In this document: piece by piece, positions 62,868 through 64,000 of the stretch
How the letters are laid out: every line of letters begins with the position of its first letter
Position numbering within the stretch: the first letter of the stretch is position 1
DNA from: Sphingomonadales bacterium
Lineage (GTDB): Bacteria > Pseudomonadota > Alphaproteobacteria > Sphingomonadales > Sphingomonadaceae
Reading direction: 5' to 3'
Assembly (NCBI GenBank): GCA_027490095.1
Contig: JAIXYT010000051.1
Coordinates: forward strand, 101,794 to 165,793
Length of the DNA: 64,000 bases
Notes under the pieces: model-generated
What the model was told of the DNA's origin: nothing
Databases searched by the model: none
Seen by the model: only the letters and a program-made list of their open reading frames with translations
Translations under genes and position numbers: made by a program

Positions 62868-64000
62868 ATGTTTACCATTGCCAAGCAATCGATCGAATGG
62901 GGCGGCCGCACGCTGACCCTGGAAACGGGCAAGGTTGCCCGCCAGGCCGACGGGGCCGTGATGGCCACCTACGGCGAGACCGTGGTGCTGTGCGCCGTGA
63001 CGGCCGCCAAGTCGGTGAAGGAAGGACAGGACTTCTTCCCGCTGACCGTCCACTATCAGGAGAAGTTCTCCGCTGCCGGCCGCATCCCTGGCGGCTTCTT
63101 CAAGCGCGAGCGCGGCGCGACCGAGCATGAGACGCTGACTAGCCGCCTGATCGACCGACCGGTGCGCCCGCTGTTCCCCGAAGGCTTCTACAACGAAATC
63201 AACGTCATCGCGCAGGTTCTCAGCTATGACGGCGAGAACGAGGCCGACATCGTCGCGATGATCGCCGCGTCTGCCGCGCTGACCCTGTCGGGCGTGCCCT
63301 TCATGGGCCCGATCGCAGCCGCCCGCGTTGGCTACGCCGATGGCGAGTATCAGCTGAACCCCTCCAAGGAGCAGCTGAAGGAAGGCCGCCTCGACCTCGT
63401 CGTCGCCGGCACCCACGACGCCGTGATGATGGTCGAATCCGAAGCCAAGGAGCTTTCGGAAGACGAGATGCTGGGCGCCGTGATGTTCGCGCACCGTTCG
63501 TTCCAGCCGGTCATCAAGGCGATCATCGGCCTTGCCGAAAAGGCCGCCAAGGAGCCCTGGGAGCTAAAGCTCGCCGACGATTCGGAAATGCTTGCCAAGA
63601 TCCGCAAGGAAGTCGGCAAGGACATCACGGCCGCCTACAAGCTGACCAAGAAGGCCGAGCGCCAGCAGGCGCTGGCCGACGCCAAGGCCAAGATGAAGCC
63701 GCTGTTCGCCGATGCCGACAGCGCCACCCAGCAGAAGGCCGGCAAGCTGTTCAAGAAGCTCGAGGGCGACATCGTCCGCGGCGCGATCCTGAAGGACGGC
63801 AGCCGCATCGACGGCCGCGACACAAAGACGGTCCGCCCGATCATCGGCGAAGTCGGCTTCCTGCCGCGCACCCATGGCTCGGCGCTGTTCACCCGCGGCG
63901 AAACGCAGGCGATCGTCACCACCACGCTCGGAACCTCCGATGCCGAGCAGATGATCGACGGCCTCGACGGGCTGAAGTATGAGCGCTTCATGCTGCACTA
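62868..64000 (+). CDS. pnp: Polyribonucleotide nucleotidyltransferase (partial, runs off the window)
   Basis: The first 377 codons of PNPase are present. The 3'-5' phosphorolytic RNA degradation enzyme starts [20 protein letters not shown], with the RNase PH-like domain 1 blocks ([34 protein letters not shown]) and the start of domain 2 ([17 protein letters not shown] and [15 protein letters not shown]). The KH and S1 domains lie beyond the end. TTGGAG is 11 bases before the ATG. Confidence 0.95.
   Translation, partial: MFTIAKQSIEWGGRTLTLETGKVARQADGAVMATYGETVVLCAVTAAKSVKEGQDFFPLTVHYQEKFSAAGRIPGGFFKRERGATEHETLTSRLIDRPVRPLFPEGFYNEINVIAQVLSYDGENEADIVAMIAASAALTLSGVPFMGPIAAARVGYADGEYQLNPSKEQLKEGRLDLVVAGTHDAVMMVESEAKELSEDEMLGAVMFAHRSFQPVIKAIIGLAEKAAKEPWELKLADDSEMLAKIRKEVGKDITAAYKLTKKAERQQALADAKAKMKPLFADADSATQQKAGKLFKKLEGDIVRGAILKDGSRIDGRDTKTVRPIIGEVGFLPRTHGSALFTRGETQAIVTTTLGTSDAEQMIDGLDGLKYERFMLH

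Overview
The window looks like the chromosome of an alphaproteobacterium, most likely a member of the Sphingomonadales. The evidence is high GC, a GcrA cell-cycle regulator, an argD-argF-hslO cluster, UrcA and DUF3617 secreted proteins, a PEP-CTERM protein, a TonB-dependent receptor, and a DUF3489/DUF2924/serine-recombinase cassette of the kind seen in sphingomonad islands. No species can be named from the sequence alone.

Positions 1-2382 hold the decayed start of a TonB-dependent receptor gene, a D-threonine-aldolase-like PLP enzyme and about 640 bases without a recognisable gene. Positions 2383-22860 form a mobile island. It opens with a phage-type trio (ParB-like/adenine methyltransferase fusion, DUF5681 protein, large terminase) and closes with a DUF3489-DUF2924-serine recombinase operon, about 200 bases from a tRNA-Lys gene. 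Between them lies a DNA-phosphorothioation defence locus. Its modification genes are sspA (cysteine desulfurase), sspB (DUF4007), sspC (large ATPase) and sspD (PP-loop enzyme). Two effector arms accompany them. One is a minus-strand set continuing from sspD: a 59-codon gene, a DndD/SMC-like ATPase, a phosphorothioation-associated protein and a PLD-helicase restriction protein, which together resemble the SspFGH arm. The other is a separate sspE (DUF262-DUF1524 nuclease). One modification core thus appears to serve two restriction arms.

From 23060 onward the window reads as ordinary chromosome. It carries tRNA-Lys, folK, a family 5 uracil-DNA glycosylase, agmatine-to-putrescine genes (aguA, aguB) with a kelch protein, rlmE and ppx/gppA, tRNA-Ala, a thioesterase divergent from a TetR/Nudix pair, a PEP-CTERM protein with a good sigma-54 promoter, an acyl-CoA carboxylase subunit, argD-argF-hslO, gcrA, an ECF sigma factor with two YCII proteins, glnK-amtB with a sigma-54 promoter, tldD and a TonB receptor. 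These are followed by urcA beside a LytS/LytTR two-component pair, a CoA-transferase, hisN, an ArsC-type phosphatase, coniferyl aldehyde dehydrogenase and an acyl-CoA ligase. The right end is the tightly packed polA-ybaY-like-truB-rpsO-pnp run, with pnp leaving the window.

Several regulatory or repeated elements stand out. There are two sigma-54 promoters, direct repeats with a 21-base period upstream of both the LytTR operon and urcA, a 51-base duplicated intergenic element related to one beside tesB, paired leader hairpins before the DUF3489 gene, and a frameshift at a six-C run in the serine recombinase.
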